Assembly: GCA_019634795.1 (NCBI GenBank)
Contig: JAHCAR010000005.1
Location: 124,001 to 188,000, forward strand
DNA length: 64,000 nucleotides
DNA from: Dokdonella sp.
GTDB lineage: Bacteria > Pseudomonadota > Gammaproteobacteria > Xanthomonadales > Rhodanobacteraceae
Direction of reading: 5' to 3'
Both the position numbers and the translations under genes were made by a program. How positions within the stretch are numbered: position 1 is the stretch's first letter; each line of letters begins with the position of its first letter. This document shows, piece after piece, positions 27,169 through 35,885 of the stretch. A model generated the notes under the pieces. It saw only the letters and a list, made by a program, of their open reading frames with translations, was not told the origin of the DNA and searched no databases.

Positions 27169-27945
27169 ATGCATTTCGCCCGTCCGTTGATCCTTTCATT
27201 GCTGCTGTCGCTGGCCTTCTGTCTGCATGCACACGCCGCGCCGGCGCCGCATCCGAAGTCCGACCCGATTGCATCCGCCATCGCCAATCCGGCCCGCAGT
27301 GACCGCGACCGCGAACGGGACGCGCGCGACAGGCCCGAAGCGGTCCTCGAACTCGCCGGCTTCGGACCCGGCATGACCATCGCCGACATTTTCGGTGGCG
27401 GCGGCTATTACAGCGAGATTCTCGCCGGCCTCGTCGGCCCGCAGGGTCGGGTCTTGCTGATCAACAATCCGCCCTATGACGCCTATGCAAAAAAGGCACT
27501 CGAGGCCCGCCTTGCCGGCGGACGCCTGGCCAATGTCGACTACCGCATCGTGCCCAACGAGGCGATGGGTCTCGGCGAGGAGAAGCTCGATGGCGCGATG
27601 ATCATCATGTCCTACCACGACCTCTATGTCGCCGACCCGGACCAGGGCTGGCCGGCGATCGACGCCGGCCAGTTCATCGATCAGATCGTCAAGGCGCTCA
27701 AGCCCGGAGGGAAACTGCTGATCGTCGATCATTCGGCCAAGCCCGGAACCGGCAAATCGGCCGCGCAAACCCTGCATCGCATCGACGAGGCCTTCGCCAG
27801 GAGTGATTTCAAGGCGCACGGACTCGAGCTCGTGGCCAGCAGCGAGGTGCTTCGGCACAAGGACGACGAACGCACCCGCAATGTCACCGACGAGGCCATC
27901 CGCGGCAAGACCGATCGCTTCGTGCAGGTCTACCGCAAGCCTTGA
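27169..27945 (+). CDS. Exported class I methyltransferase (COG4798-type)
   Basis: 258 residues. An N-terminal signal peptide (hydrophobic 7-22, cleavage near H-A-A-P) precedes a Rossmann methyltransferase core with motif I I-A-D-I-F-G-G-G-G-Y-Y-S-E and the later L-K-P-G-G-K-L-L-I-V-D-H. Predicted methyltransferases of this kind with a secretion signal are widely distributed but uncharacterised. Periplasmic SAM would be surprising, so the domain may bind another ligand. The ATG at 27169 is chosen because it begins the signal peptide. The hydrolase ends 101 bases upstream. Confidence 0.85.
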   Translation: MHFARPLILSLLLSLAFCLHAHAAPAPHPKSDPIASAIANPARSDRDRERDARDRPEAVLELAGFGPGMTIADIFGGGGYYSEILAGLVGPQGRVLLINNPPYDAYAKKALEARLAGGRLANVDYRIVPNEAMGLGEEKLDGAMIIMSYHDLYVADPDQGWPAIDAGQFIDQIVKALKPGGKLLIVDHSAKPGTGKSAAQTLHRIDEAFARSDFKAHGLELVASSEVLRHKDDERTRNVTDEAIRGKTDRFVQVYRKP

Positions 27946-28001
27946 AGTTGCGCCGAATCAGCGCATTAATCCTATATTTTGTAATGCCTTAGCGCGCATT
28001 C

Positions 28002-28796
28002 TTAATGTCCATTGGCAGCCTGTTGCGCAGGTTTCGCGGTGCCGCTCGTGCACGCCTTCCAGCTCAGGCCGAGAGACTGCAGGGTTCGTCCCGTCGCATC
28101 CTGGGCAAATGCGACGAGACCCCAGTCCGATGAATCCGCGGGTAGGCGCAGCGACCGCTCCAGTCGGGAATCCTCTATCTGCCAGGGCCCCCAGAGTCGG
28201 GTAACCACGCGATCGTGGTGCAGGGTCGCTCCGCTGTTTTCGCCGGCCCTGACCCGCGACTGCTGATCGTCCACATAGCGAGCGAGCCAGACCCGGGTGC
28301 TTGCCCCGGCGGGTTGCTTGTCGAGCGCCGCAAGGCTGACCTCGATCCCTTCCGGGCCAGCGCCGAGGGACAGTGCGAGATCGAGAGGCGCGATCCCTTC
28401 GTCCGCCTCGACGGCGTGCGCGAACGCACTTGCGGATTGCCAGGCAACGCGAACGTTTGCACCAACCATCACCTGCGGCGTGTATACGGTACTGGCGCCG
28501 GCCGCATTCACGCGCTGACGCTGCCGCGCCGAATACTGCGGATCGGCGAAGCGGTCGGCCCAGCCGATGTAGTTCCAATAGTCGACATGGAATGCGAGCC
28601 AGTTCAGCGGCGTGTCGGCAAGCCGCGCCGACAGCCAGCGATCCGCAGGCGGACAGCTGCTGCAGCCTTCCGAGGTATACAACTCCACCAGCGGCACGAT
28701 CCGTTCGCCGCTGTGTGCCTTGCATGCGTCATCGGCCATTGCCGGCAAGGCGAAGCCTGCGCACAACAACGTCGCGGCCAGGGTTCGGATAGGCAT
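28002..28796 (-). CDS. DUF1223 exported thioredoxin-like protein
   Basis: 264 residues. The signal peptide ends about residue 21 (P-A-M-A-D). The mature domain starts with V-E-L-Y-T-S-E-G-C-S-S-C-P-P-A-D, a CxxC at Cys45 and Cys48 in a thioredoxin-like fold, followed by F-H-V-D-Y-W and Y-T-P-Q-M-V. This is the DUF1223 signature. A periplasmic redox role is plausible. It lies 107 bases downstream of the transglutaminase-like gene on the same strand and might belong to its transcript. Confidence 0.88.
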   Translation of the reverse strand: MPIRTLAATLLCAGFALPAMADDACKAHSGERIVPLVELYTSEGCSSCPPADRWLSARLADTPLNWLAFHVDYWNYIGWADRFADPQYSARQRQRVNAAGASTVYTPQVMVGANVRVAWQSASAFAHAVEADEGIAPLDLALSLGAGPEGIEVSLAALDKQPAGASTRVWLARYVDDQQSRVRAGENSGATLHHDRVVTRLWGPWQIEDSRLERSLRLPADSSDWGLVAFAQDATGRTLQSLGLSWKACTSGTAKPAQQAANGH

Positions 28797-28903
28797 CGGC
28801 TTCCTCCGCGGATTTCGGCGCTGGGCGCCTGTCGGTCAGAAGACCGTGCCAGTGCAGGGTTTCTTGCAGGCCCGCTGCTTCGTCCGGACCCGCCGGATCG
28901 CGT

Positions 28904-29761
28904 CTATTGCTGTGCGGACTGGCCTCGATTGCCCGGCGATCCGCCCCGCGTCGGCATCGCCGGCGTTTCGCTGATGCTGACGCTGACCTCGAGCGTCTCC
29001 GAGCGCCCACCGCGGTGCACGCCACGCACCGGTGCCGCATCGTGATAGTCGCGACCACAGGCGATGCGCACATAGTGTTCGTTCGGGCAGATGCGATTGG
29101 CCGCATCGAAACCGACCCAGCCGAAATCGGCGATGTGGATCTCGGCCCAGGCATGACTGGCCGCTTCGGCGCCCTCGACGCCCGCGCACAGATAGCCGCT
29201 GACATAGCGCGCCGGAAATCCGAGCACGCGCGCGCTCGCCGCCATCAGATGGGCATGGTCCTGGCAGACCCCGGATCCGTTGGCCAGGGCCTCGGCCGCG
29301 GTCGTCGCCGAATCGGTTTCACCGGCGACGTAGTCGAGGCGATCGCGGACATGATTGCAGAGCCGGTGCATGCGTTCGATCGCGTCGTTGATCGATGGCA
29401 CCTGCCCCGCCAGTTCGCGGATCGACTCGTCGACATGGGTCAATGGCGTCTCGAACAGGAAGAAGCGGACCGGCAGGCGTTCGAGCGTGCCGCCGACCAC
29501 GCCATGCAGGTCTTCGGTCTCGACGTGGCCCTGCACGTCGATGCGCACCTGGTCGACCGCGCCATCGGCCGTGTGCGTGGCGACCGGATTGCCGAAGCCG
29601 TCGGTGGTTGCGTAAGGCAGGGCCTTGCCGTCCACGTCGACCTGCCAGCCGATCACGCGCTGTCCGGTGCAGGCCGCGGGCCAGAGTCGCAGCGCCTGGG
29701 TCACACGCAAGGCCGGCTCGGCGTAGCGGTAAACCGTTCGGTGCTGGATCGACAGGTGCAT
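28904..29761 (-). CDS. Transglutaminase-like cysteine peptidase (COG1305)
   Basis: 285 residues. A beta-rich N-terminal domain (M-H-L-S-I-Q-H-R-T-V-Y-R-Y) precedes the transglutaminase core. The catalytic triad is Cys166 in G-S-G-V-C-Q-D-H-A, His203 in A-S-H-A-W and Asp219 in G-F-D-A. Such proteins accompany alpha-E and circularly permuted ATP-grasp proteins in many proteobacteria, where they are thought to make, cross-link or cleave amide bonds. The ATG at 29761 overlaps the alpha-E stop by one base, so it is the last member of the three-gene unit. Confidence 0.92.
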   Translation of the reverse strand: MHLSIQHRTVYRYAEPALRVTQALRLWPAACTGQRVIGWQVDVDGKALPYATTDGFGNPVATHTADGAVDQVRIDVQGHVETEDLHGVVGGTLERLPVRFFLFETPLTHVDESIRELAGQVPSINDAIERMHRLCNHVRDRLDYVAGETDSATTAAEALANGSGVCQDHAHLMAASARVLGFPARYVSGYLCAGVEGAEAASHAWAEIHIADFGWVGFDAANRICPNEHYVRIACGRDYHDAAPVRGVHRGGRSETLEVSVSISETPAMPTRGGSPGNRGQSAQQ

Positions 29762-30702
29762 CAGAACAGGTGGCCGCGGGCGATCTCCGCGCCGAGCAGG
29801 CCGCATCGATCGACCAGTTCGCTGAGGAACTCGTGCAATCCCTGCTCGATGATCGGCTCGATCTGCCCGAACCGCAGCGCTGCGTATTGTGAATGCGCGA
29901 TTCGCTTGCAGTCCGAGCTCAGACGCGGGTCATGGGCCTCGATGGCATCGAGATTCAGGCAGATCTGCTCGAAGCAGAACACCAGCGAGCGCGGAAACTC
30001 AGGCCGCAGGATCAGCAGCTCGGCAACCTGGGCCGGCTCGACGTGGCCCTTGAACAGGACCCGATAGGCACGCCGGGCGCCGACCACGCGCAGCACCGCC
30101 AGCCACTGGTAGTAGTCGATCACGCCACCGACATCCTGAACGGTCGGCAGGCGCACGTGGTACTTCACGTCGAGCAGCCGCGCCGTGTTGTCGGCGCGCT
30201 CGAGGAACTGACCGATGCGCGTGAAATGAAAGCCGTCGCGGCGCAGCATCGTGTTCGCATAGACGCCGTGGACGAGGCTGGTACGCGCCTTGACCCAGTC
30301 GAGGAATTCGGTGAGGCGATCCTCGTTCATTTCCGAGGATTCGAAATCGCGAAGCTCCATCCAGCTCGTGTTGACCGCTTCCCACATGTCGCTGGTCAAC
30401 GCGGTGCGCACGGCCCGCGCATTGCGCCGCGAAGTTTCGATGCAGTTGCAGATCGACGACGGATTGCCGCGATCGAAGGCGAGATAGTCGATCACGCTTT
30501 CGGCAGTGGCCGCTTCGTGCCTGGCAAAGAACTCCTCGTGGCAACCGGCGGCGGCGATCGCCGATTCCCATTCGCTGTTGCCGTCCGCGTCAACGCGCAC
30601 CGCGCTCATGTGGCCGGCGACCTGGAGCAGCCGTGCCAGGTAATCGGCCCGCTCCATGTAGCGGGCCAGCCAGAACAGGTTGGAAGCGGTACGGGCAAGC
30701 AT
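29761..30702 (-). CDS. Alpha-E domain protein (COG2307)
   Basis: 313 residues, mostly helical. It begins M-L-A-R-T-A-S-N-L-F-W-L-A-R-Y-M-E-R-A-D, the signature of the alpha-E family. These proteins occur fused to or beside the ATP-grasp protein and the transglutaminase-like protein and probably form a complex with them. No catalytic motif is visible. It overlaps its neighbours on both sides by one base. Confidence 0.92.
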   Translation of the reverse strand: MLARTASNLFWLARYMERADYLARLLQVAGHMSAVRVDADGNSEWESAIAAAGCHEEFFARHEAATAESVIDYLAFDRGNPSSICNCIETSRRNARAVRTALTSDMWEAVNTSWMELRDFESSEMNEDRLTEFLDWVKARTSLVHGVYANTMLRRDGFHFTRIGQFLERADNTARLLDVKYHVRLPTVQDVGGVIDYYQWLAVLRVVGARRAYRVLFKGHVEPAQVAELLILRPEFPRSLVFCFEQICLNLDAIEAHDPRLSSDCKRIAHSQYAALRFGQIEPIIEQGLHEFLSELVDRCGLLGAEIARGHLF

Positions 30703-32123
30703 CAGCGTTCCAGCACCCAGGTGTCCTTGGTGCCGCCTCCCTGGGATGAATTGACCACCAGCGAGCCATCGCGCAAGGCGACCCGGGTCAGGCCGCCCGG
30801 GACGATCCGGATCTGCTCGCCACTGAGCACGAAGGGCCGCAGGTCGACGTGCCTTGGTGCGATGCCCGATTCGACGAAGGTCGGCACCGTCGACAGGGCC
30901 AGCGTGGGCTGGGCCACGTAATCATGCGGCCGCGCCCTGAGCTGGGCAACGAAAGTCTCGATCTCGGCCTTGCTCGCGTGCGGACCGACCAGCATGCCGT
31001 AGCCGCCCGAGCCATGCACGGCCTTGACCACGAGCTGGTCGATGTGGGCCAGGGTGTAAGCGAGGTCTTCGGGCTTGCTGCAGTCGTGGGTCGGCACGTT
31101 CTGCAGCAGCGGTTCCTCGCCGAGATAGAAGCGCACCATTTCCGGCACGTGGATGTAGACCGCCTTGTCGTCGGCGATGCCGGCGCCAATCGCGTTGGCC
31201 AGGGTCAGGTTGCCGGCACGTGTGGCGAAGTGCAGGCCCGGAGCGCCGAGCATCGATTCGGGTCGAAACACGAGCGGGTCGATGTAGTCGTCGTCGATGC
31301 GCCGGTAGATCACGTCGACCCGGGTCAGGCCGCTGGTGCTGCGCATGTAGCAGATTTCATTCTTGACCAGCAGGTCGGCGCCCTCGACCAGGTCGATGCC
31401 CATCTCGTCGGCGAGGAAGGCGTGCTCGTAATAGGCGCTGTTGTGGATGCCCGGGGTCAGCAGCACCACGGTCGGCTCACCCTGGCAGTTCGGCGGGGCG
31501 ACCGAGCGCAGGGTTTCGAGCAGTTCGTCGCCGTAGTGCGCGACCGGGGCGACGCCGGCGCGACGGAACAGCTCCGGGAACAGCCGCATCATGACTTCGC
31601 GATTCTCGACCATGTAGGAAACGCCGGACGGGGTCCGGCAGTTGTCCTCGAGCACGTAGTACTCGTCCGGGCCGGTGCGCACCATGTCGATGCCGGCAAT
31701 GTGCGTGTAGACATTGTGCGGCAGGTCGAGGTCGACCATTTCCGGGCGGAACTGCGGGTTGTTGAGGACCAGGCGTTCGGGGATGCGATCGGCCTTGAGA
31801 ATCTCGCGATCGTGGTAGACGTCGTGGATGAAGGCATTCAGGGCGCGCACGCGCTGCTCGAGGCCCTTGCGCAGGCTCTGCCATTCGGCCTGGGCCATCA
31901 CGCGTGGAATCAGATCGAACGGAATCAGGCGTTCAGGGTCGCCGCCCTCGGTATAGACGGCGAAGGTGATGCCGATGCGCCTGAACAGTACTTCTGCTTC
32001 GCGACGCTTGAGGGCGAGCTGTTCGGCAGGCAACGATTTGAGCCAGGCATCGACCAGTGCATAGGGTGGCCGAATATGGTCGGGCCAACCCATCTCGTCG
32101 AAGATCGCGGCGCGTTCTGACAT
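30702..32123 (-). CDS. Circularly permuted ATP-grasp type 2 protein (COG2308)
   Basis: 473 residues. Conserved segments include E-D-N-C-R-T-P-S-G-V-S-Y-M, L-L-T-P-G-I-H-N-S-A-Y-Y-E and R-R-I-D-D-D-Y-I-D-P, which mark the circularly permuted ATP-grasp family. ATP-grasp enzymes form carboxylate-amine bonds through acyl phosphates, so a peptide-ligase-like function is expected; the substrate is unknown. The ATG at 32123 follows a GGGAGAT sequence. It heads the operon with alpha-E and transglutaminase genes and faces the VOC-cupin gene across a 408-base divergent region. Confidence 0.92.
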   Translation of the reverse strand: MSERAAIFDEMGWPDHIRPPYALVDAWLKSLPAEQLALKRREAEVLFRRIGITFAVYTEGGDPERLIPFDLIPRVMAQAEWQSLRKGLEQRVRALNAFIHDVYHDREILKADRIPERLVLNNPQFRPEMVDLDLPHNVYTHIAGIDMVRTGPDEYYVLEDNCRTPSGVSYMVENREVMMRLFPELFRRAGVAPVAHYGDELLETLRSVAPPNCQGEPTVVLLTPGIHNSAYYEHAFLADEMGIDLVEGADLLVKNEICYMRSTSGLTRVDVIYRRIDDDYIDPLVFRPESMLGAPGLHFATRAGNLTLANAIGAGIADDKAVYIHVPEMVRFYLGEEPLLQNVPTHDCSKPEDLAYTLAHIDQLVVKAVHGSGGYGMLVGPHASKAEIETFVAQLRARPHDYVAQPTLALSTVPTFVESGIAPRHVDLRPFVLSGEQIRIVPGGLTRVALRDGSLVVNSSQGGGTKDTWVLER

Positions 32124-32531
32124 GAGATCTCCCGGAGGATGCGCTTTCACACTGGACGCTTGGCGCGGCGACGTCAAGGCAAGTAGCGCGGGTCTGAACC
32201 TCGAACAAACATAAGAAATGCATTCTATCTATCGGATATATATGATCTAAATTGTAACGTTCCTTGGCTGAAGATCAGCTCCGAATTATCCTAGACTCTG
32301 TGCTGCAGCACCGCATCACAGTTGCGACGCGCCGCAGGCATCTGCGGCCCGAGATCTTGCGGCAACGGTCACCGTTGCCCCTTCATGGTCTGGACAGTCC
32401 GGCCGAAGATCAGTCCACGCGGCATGCGACTCGTCGCGTCGCAGCGACCTCATGGGCTATCCGTCCGACCGTGCCACGCATCGCCGGGCGAATCGGCATA
32501 CTGTCCGGACAGCCTGATCCGACCAATCCGC
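32124..32531. promoter_or_regulatory. Divergent intergenic region, no gene seen
   Basis: 408 bases between the ATP-grasp gene (minus) and the VOC-cupin gene (plus). A distinctly A/T-rich stretch (about 32205-32295, with TATATATGATC) is the likely place for divergent promoters in an otherwise GC-rich window. Frames in it look non-coding. No operator could be defined. Confidence 0.4.
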
Positions 32532-33653
32532 ATGAAAGATTCCGCTGTCTCCTGCCGCGCCGGTCATTTACCGAGTGCCGAACTGGTCCTCACCTGCGGC
32601 GACCTCGATGCCGCTGTCGCGTTTTACGTCGACAGACTCGGCTTTCGACTCGACATGACCATGCCCGCCGACGCGCCGACCGTCGCCTTGATCTCCGGCC
32701 ACGGCATCAAACTGCGCCTGCAGTCGACCGCACTCGACCAGGCGAACGCGCCGATGCCCGAGCTGCGACTGCCCGCTGAGCTGCGCGGTGCGGTGGCCAG
32801 CGCCGGGTTGCCCGCATCGGCACCCGGCGGCTTGCGCATCGCCTGGCAGGAGCCCGCACAGGCGGATCCTGCACTCGCCAAATCGCGCGAATTCCTGTTG
32901 CGCCGTGCCGACAGTGCGTCCGCCTGGGTCACGGGCCGCGCCGGTATGCAATACCGCGACCTGATCCCGGGCCGCATCGATGGCCGCGTCATCGCCTCGC
33001 ATATCCGCATCGTAGAAGGCGGCCCCGTTCCGGACTATGTGCACTTCCATGAAGTCGGCGTGCAGCTGATCTTCTGCCGGCGCGGCTGGGTTCGCGTGAT
33101 CTACGAGGACCAGGGCCCACCCTTCGTCCTGCAGCCCGGGGACTGCGTGCTGCAGCCGCCGACGATTCGTCACCGCGTGCTCGAAGCCTCTGCGGGACTC
33201 GAAGTCATCGAAGTCGGCAGTCCCGCGCAACATGCAACCTGGCGCGACCATGAGCTCGCACTGCCCACACCGCAGGTCGACGGCGAACGACGCTTCGGCG
33301 GCCAACGCTTCGTCCGCCACGTCGCCGCGCAAGCGCTCTGGCAATCGTCCGCGCAGGGTCGGCTGCAGTTCGCCGATACGGGAATCGCGGATGCCACGAA
33401 CGGCATGGCGAGCGTGCGGGTACTGAGATTGCACGGATCACCCGGCAAGCCGGCCGGCATGCCGATGCTGGCCGCTCCGGTGCATTTTCTCTTTGTGCTC
33501 TGCGGACGGCTCAGACTCGGCCCGGTCGCCGACGAAATGATCGATCTGGACAGCGACGACGCCTGCGTGCTGCCGGCCCGCTGGAGTGGGCGACTCGAAT
33601 CCTCGTCGGCCTGCGAGATCCTCGAGGTTGCCCTGCCCGCCCCCGCCGCGTAG
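32532..33653 (+). CDS. Fused VOC (glyoxalase-like) and cupin protein
   Basis: 373 residues. Residues 10-90 form a vicinal oxygen chelate half: L-V-L-T-C-G-D-L-D-A-A-V-A-F-Y-V-D-R-L-G-F, the usual bleomycin-resistance/glyoxalase start. From about 135 the chain is a double cupin-like region with H-F-H-E-V-G-V-Q-L-I-F and Q-P-G-D-C-V-L-Q-P-P-T-I-R-H-R, the metal-ligand cupin motifs. A second, weaker cupin half ends the protein. The ATG at 32532 is supported by the domain start. The enzyme activity is unknown; a metal-dependent dioxygenase or isomerase is possible. Confidence 0.85.
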   Translation: MKDSAVSCRAGHLPSAELVLTCGDLDAAVAFYVDRLGFRLDMTMPADAPTVALISGHGIKLRLQSTALDQANAPMPELRLPAELRGAVASAGLPASAPGGLRIAWQEPAQADPALAKSREFLLRRADSASAWVTGRAGMQYRDLIPGRIDGRVIASHIRIVEGGPVPDYVHFHEVGVQLIFCRRGWVRVIYEDQGPPFVLQPGDCVLQPPTIRHRVLEASAGLEVIEVGSPAQHATWRDHELALPTPQVDGERRFGGQRFVRHVAAQALWQSSAQGRLQFADTGIADATNGMASVRVLRLHGSPGKPAGMPMLAAPVHFLFVLCGRLRLGPVADEMIDLDSDDACVLPARWSGRLESSSACEILEVALPAPAA

Positions 33654-33674
33654 GCACAGGTATTCGCGCCCCGA

Positions 33675-34955
33675 TCAGTCCTCGCTCGGCACCCGGGTTT
33701 TTGCATGACGTAGCAGCCATGGGCGCGCAAACACGGCGATTACGAGCAGGACGCCGAACAGGACCAGGGCAATCGGCGTCGTCCGCCACAGGCGGTCGAC
33801 CAGGGCCAGCGCCGCGGCCGCGCTGGCCAGTGCGCCACTGCCGGTGACGATGCGCCAGCCGGCGCGGGCATGAAAGGCCAGCGCGCAGACGATCGAAAAC
33901 GTGCACAGGAAAGCCAGACTTGCCGCTTCGACCAGTCCGGAAAGGGTACCGATCGCGGCGAAGGCCGCAGCCAGCACACCGAGCGTGATCACGGCGCGAT
34001 CGGGAATGCCGAAGCGGTTCTCATGGTCGACCGATTCCGGAAGCTGACCTTTCTGGGTCACTTCGCGGGCCAGTCGCGCGGTGGCGAACAGCGTGGAGTT
34101 GATGGCCGAACCGGTCGAGAACGCGGCGGCGACGGTGACGACGACCAGACCCGTGGTTCCAAGGGCTTTTTCGCCAGCCAGGGCCAGGGCCACTTCCTGA
34201 TTGTTGATGACACCGTCGGCACCGATCAGCATCGGCGTGCCGATCGCGACCATGACGTAGACGACGATGACGACCGCAATGGCCGACAGCACAGCCCTCG
34301 GCAAGGTCCGGTTTGGATTCTCGATGTCCTCGTAGTCATAGGCGAGCAACTGGAAGCCTTCATAGGCCATGAACACCGCCGCTGCGCCGAACAGCGCGGT
34401 CGTGATGCCTGCGTCGGGTGCGCCACGCGCCATCATCGGCGGGTCCCAGTGGCTGAGCCCGAAGATCGCCAGGCCGACAAGCACCACCATCTTGAACCAG
34501 ACCAGGACGATCTCGACCGTGCTCGACTGGCCGATGCTGCGCAGGTTGAGCCCGATGAAGACGGCCATGATCGAGACCGCCGCTGAGCGGGCAAACAACG
34601 GGCCGAGGCCGAGCACGTGGGCGAGGTATTGCCCGAACGTGTAGGCATAGACGGCATTGGTCAGCACGTAGCCGATGATCAGGACCCAGGCCAGCGTGCC
34701 CGCCGATTGCATGGCGCCGATCTGGCGCAGGAAGGTGAAGGCGCCACCGCCCTTTCCATAGTGTTCGGTCAGTTCCACGTAACTGTAGCCGGCGGCCAGC
34801 GCGATCAGTCCGGCGACAACGAAACTGAACCAGGCCAGATCGCCGGAAATGCCGATGACGACACCGAGCGTCGAGAAGATGCCGCCACCGACCATGCCGC
34901 CGACGGCCATCGACCAGGTGGCGTTGAAACTCATCTTTTCGCCGGAGCCGCTCAT
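33675..34955 (-). CDS. APC-family amino acid permease
   Basis: 426 residues with about twelve hydrophobic segments. It begins with M-S-F-N-A-T-W-S-M-A-V-G-G-M-V-G-G-G-I-F, the APC-superfamily helix 1 glycine-rich motif, and includes A-Y-E-G-F-Q-L-L-A-Y-D-Y-E-D-I. The protein should move amino acids across the inner membrane; the substrate cannot be read from sequence. It is the last gene of the tight glutaminase / FNT / permease run (27 bases after the FNT gene), which suggests glutamine, glutamate or related substrates. Confidence 0.9.
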   Translation of the reverse strand: MSGSGEKMSFNATWSMAVGGMVGGGIFSTLGVVIGISGDLAWFSFVVAGLIALAAGYSYVELTEHYGKGGGAFTFLRQIGAMQSAGTLAWVLIIGYVLTNAVYAYTFGQYLAHVLGLGPLFARSAAVSIMAVFIGLNLRSIGQSSTVEIVLVWFKMVVLVGLAIFGLSHWDPPMMARGAPDAGITTALFGAAAVFMAYEGFQLLAYDYEDIENPNRTLPRAVLSAIAVVIVVYVMVAIGTPMLIGADGVINNQEVALALAGEKALGTTGLVVVTVAAAFSTGSAINSTLFATARLAREVTQKGQLPESVDHENRFGIPDRAVITLGVLAAAFAAIGTLSGLVEAASLAFLCTFSIVCALAFHARAGWRIVTGSGALASAAAALALVDRLWRTTPIALVLFGVLLVIAVFARPWLLRHAKTRVPSED

Positions 34956-34982
34956 GGCTTCGGATCTACGGACAAACCAGGA

Positions 34983-35861
34983 TCAATCATCACTGCGCAC
35001 CTGGGCATGGCTGATGAGGGCGAAAATGACGCTGCCGCCTACGATATTTCCGGCCAGCGTCGGCAAGGCGAAATCGAACAGGTAGGAAGCGAACGTCGCC
35101 TGGCCCGAGAAGACCAGATAGAGCACTTCGGTCGAGCCGACGATGATGTGGGTAAAGCCGCCGATGCCGACAAGATAGGTGACCAACAGCACGATCAGCG
35201 CTCGCGACGTGCCGGCGCCCGGCAACAGCCAGGCCATCGTCGCGATCAGCCAGCCGGCGACGATGCCCTTGGTGAACATCTGCCAGGGCAGGTTGTGCAT
35301 GATCTCGGCTCCCAGGCCGGCGATGCTGGCGCGGACCGGTTCGTCGACCACCTGCATGTGCAGCACGCCATAGGCGAACAGCGCGACACCAACGAGATTG
35401 CCGACGAGGACGATGCCCCAGAGCCGAAGCAACCGGGCAAACGTGGTCAGGCTCGGCACCGTCATTACCGGCAGCACGGCGGTGATCGTGTTTTCGGTGA
35501 ATAGTTGCTGGCGCGCGAGGATCACGATCAGGAAACCGATGGTATAGCCGAAGTTCTCGATCAGGAATCCGCCTTGCGCCTCCGGCAGATGCGTGCGCAG
35601 AAGGGCACGGGCGAGCATCGAGAAGCCCATCGAAAGCCCGGCCGCCAGGGCCGACCAGGCAAGGGCCGCCGCGGTCCGGTGCAGTTCCTCCTCGCCCTGG
35701 CGGCGAATCGTTTCGTGTAGCACCTGGACGCGCGGCGGCCGGCTCTCCTCGACCTCGCTGACCTCGTCGGCAGAAAGGGCAAAGGACTCGCCGATCGCTT
35801 CTTCCGTCTCCGCTTTTGCCTTTTGGTCCGTGCCGTTCTTGCGTGGGGTCTTGCTCGACAT
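34983..35861 (-). CDS. Formate/nitrite transporter (FNT) family protein
   Basis: 292 residues. A charged ~50-residue cytoplasmic N-terminus precedes six membrane segments. FNT motifs present include L-V-G-N-L-V-G-V-A-L-F and G-I-V-A-G-W-L-I-A-T-M-A-W-L. FNT channels carry formate, nitrite, hydrosulfide or weak acids. The extended charged N-terminus is common in the YfdC-like branch. It lies 24 bases after the glutaminase gene and 27 before the permease gene, all on the minus strand. Confidence 0.92.
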   Translation of the reverse strand: MSSKTPRKNGTDQKAKAETEEAIGESFALSADEVSEVEESRPPRVQVLHETIRRQGEEELHRTAAALAWSALAAGLSMGFSMLARALLRTHLPEAQGGFLIENFGYTIGFLIVILARQQLFTENTITAVLPVMTVPSLTTFARLLRLWGIVLVGNLVGVALFAYGVLHMQVVDEPVRASIAGLGAEIMHNLPWQMFTKGIVAGWLIATMAWLLPGAGTSRALIVLLVTYLVGIGGFTHIIVGSTEVLYLVFSGQATFASYLFDFALPTLAGNIVGGSVIFALISHAQVRSDD

Positions 35862-35885
35862 GAGGTTCCCGGATCGACAGGTCGA

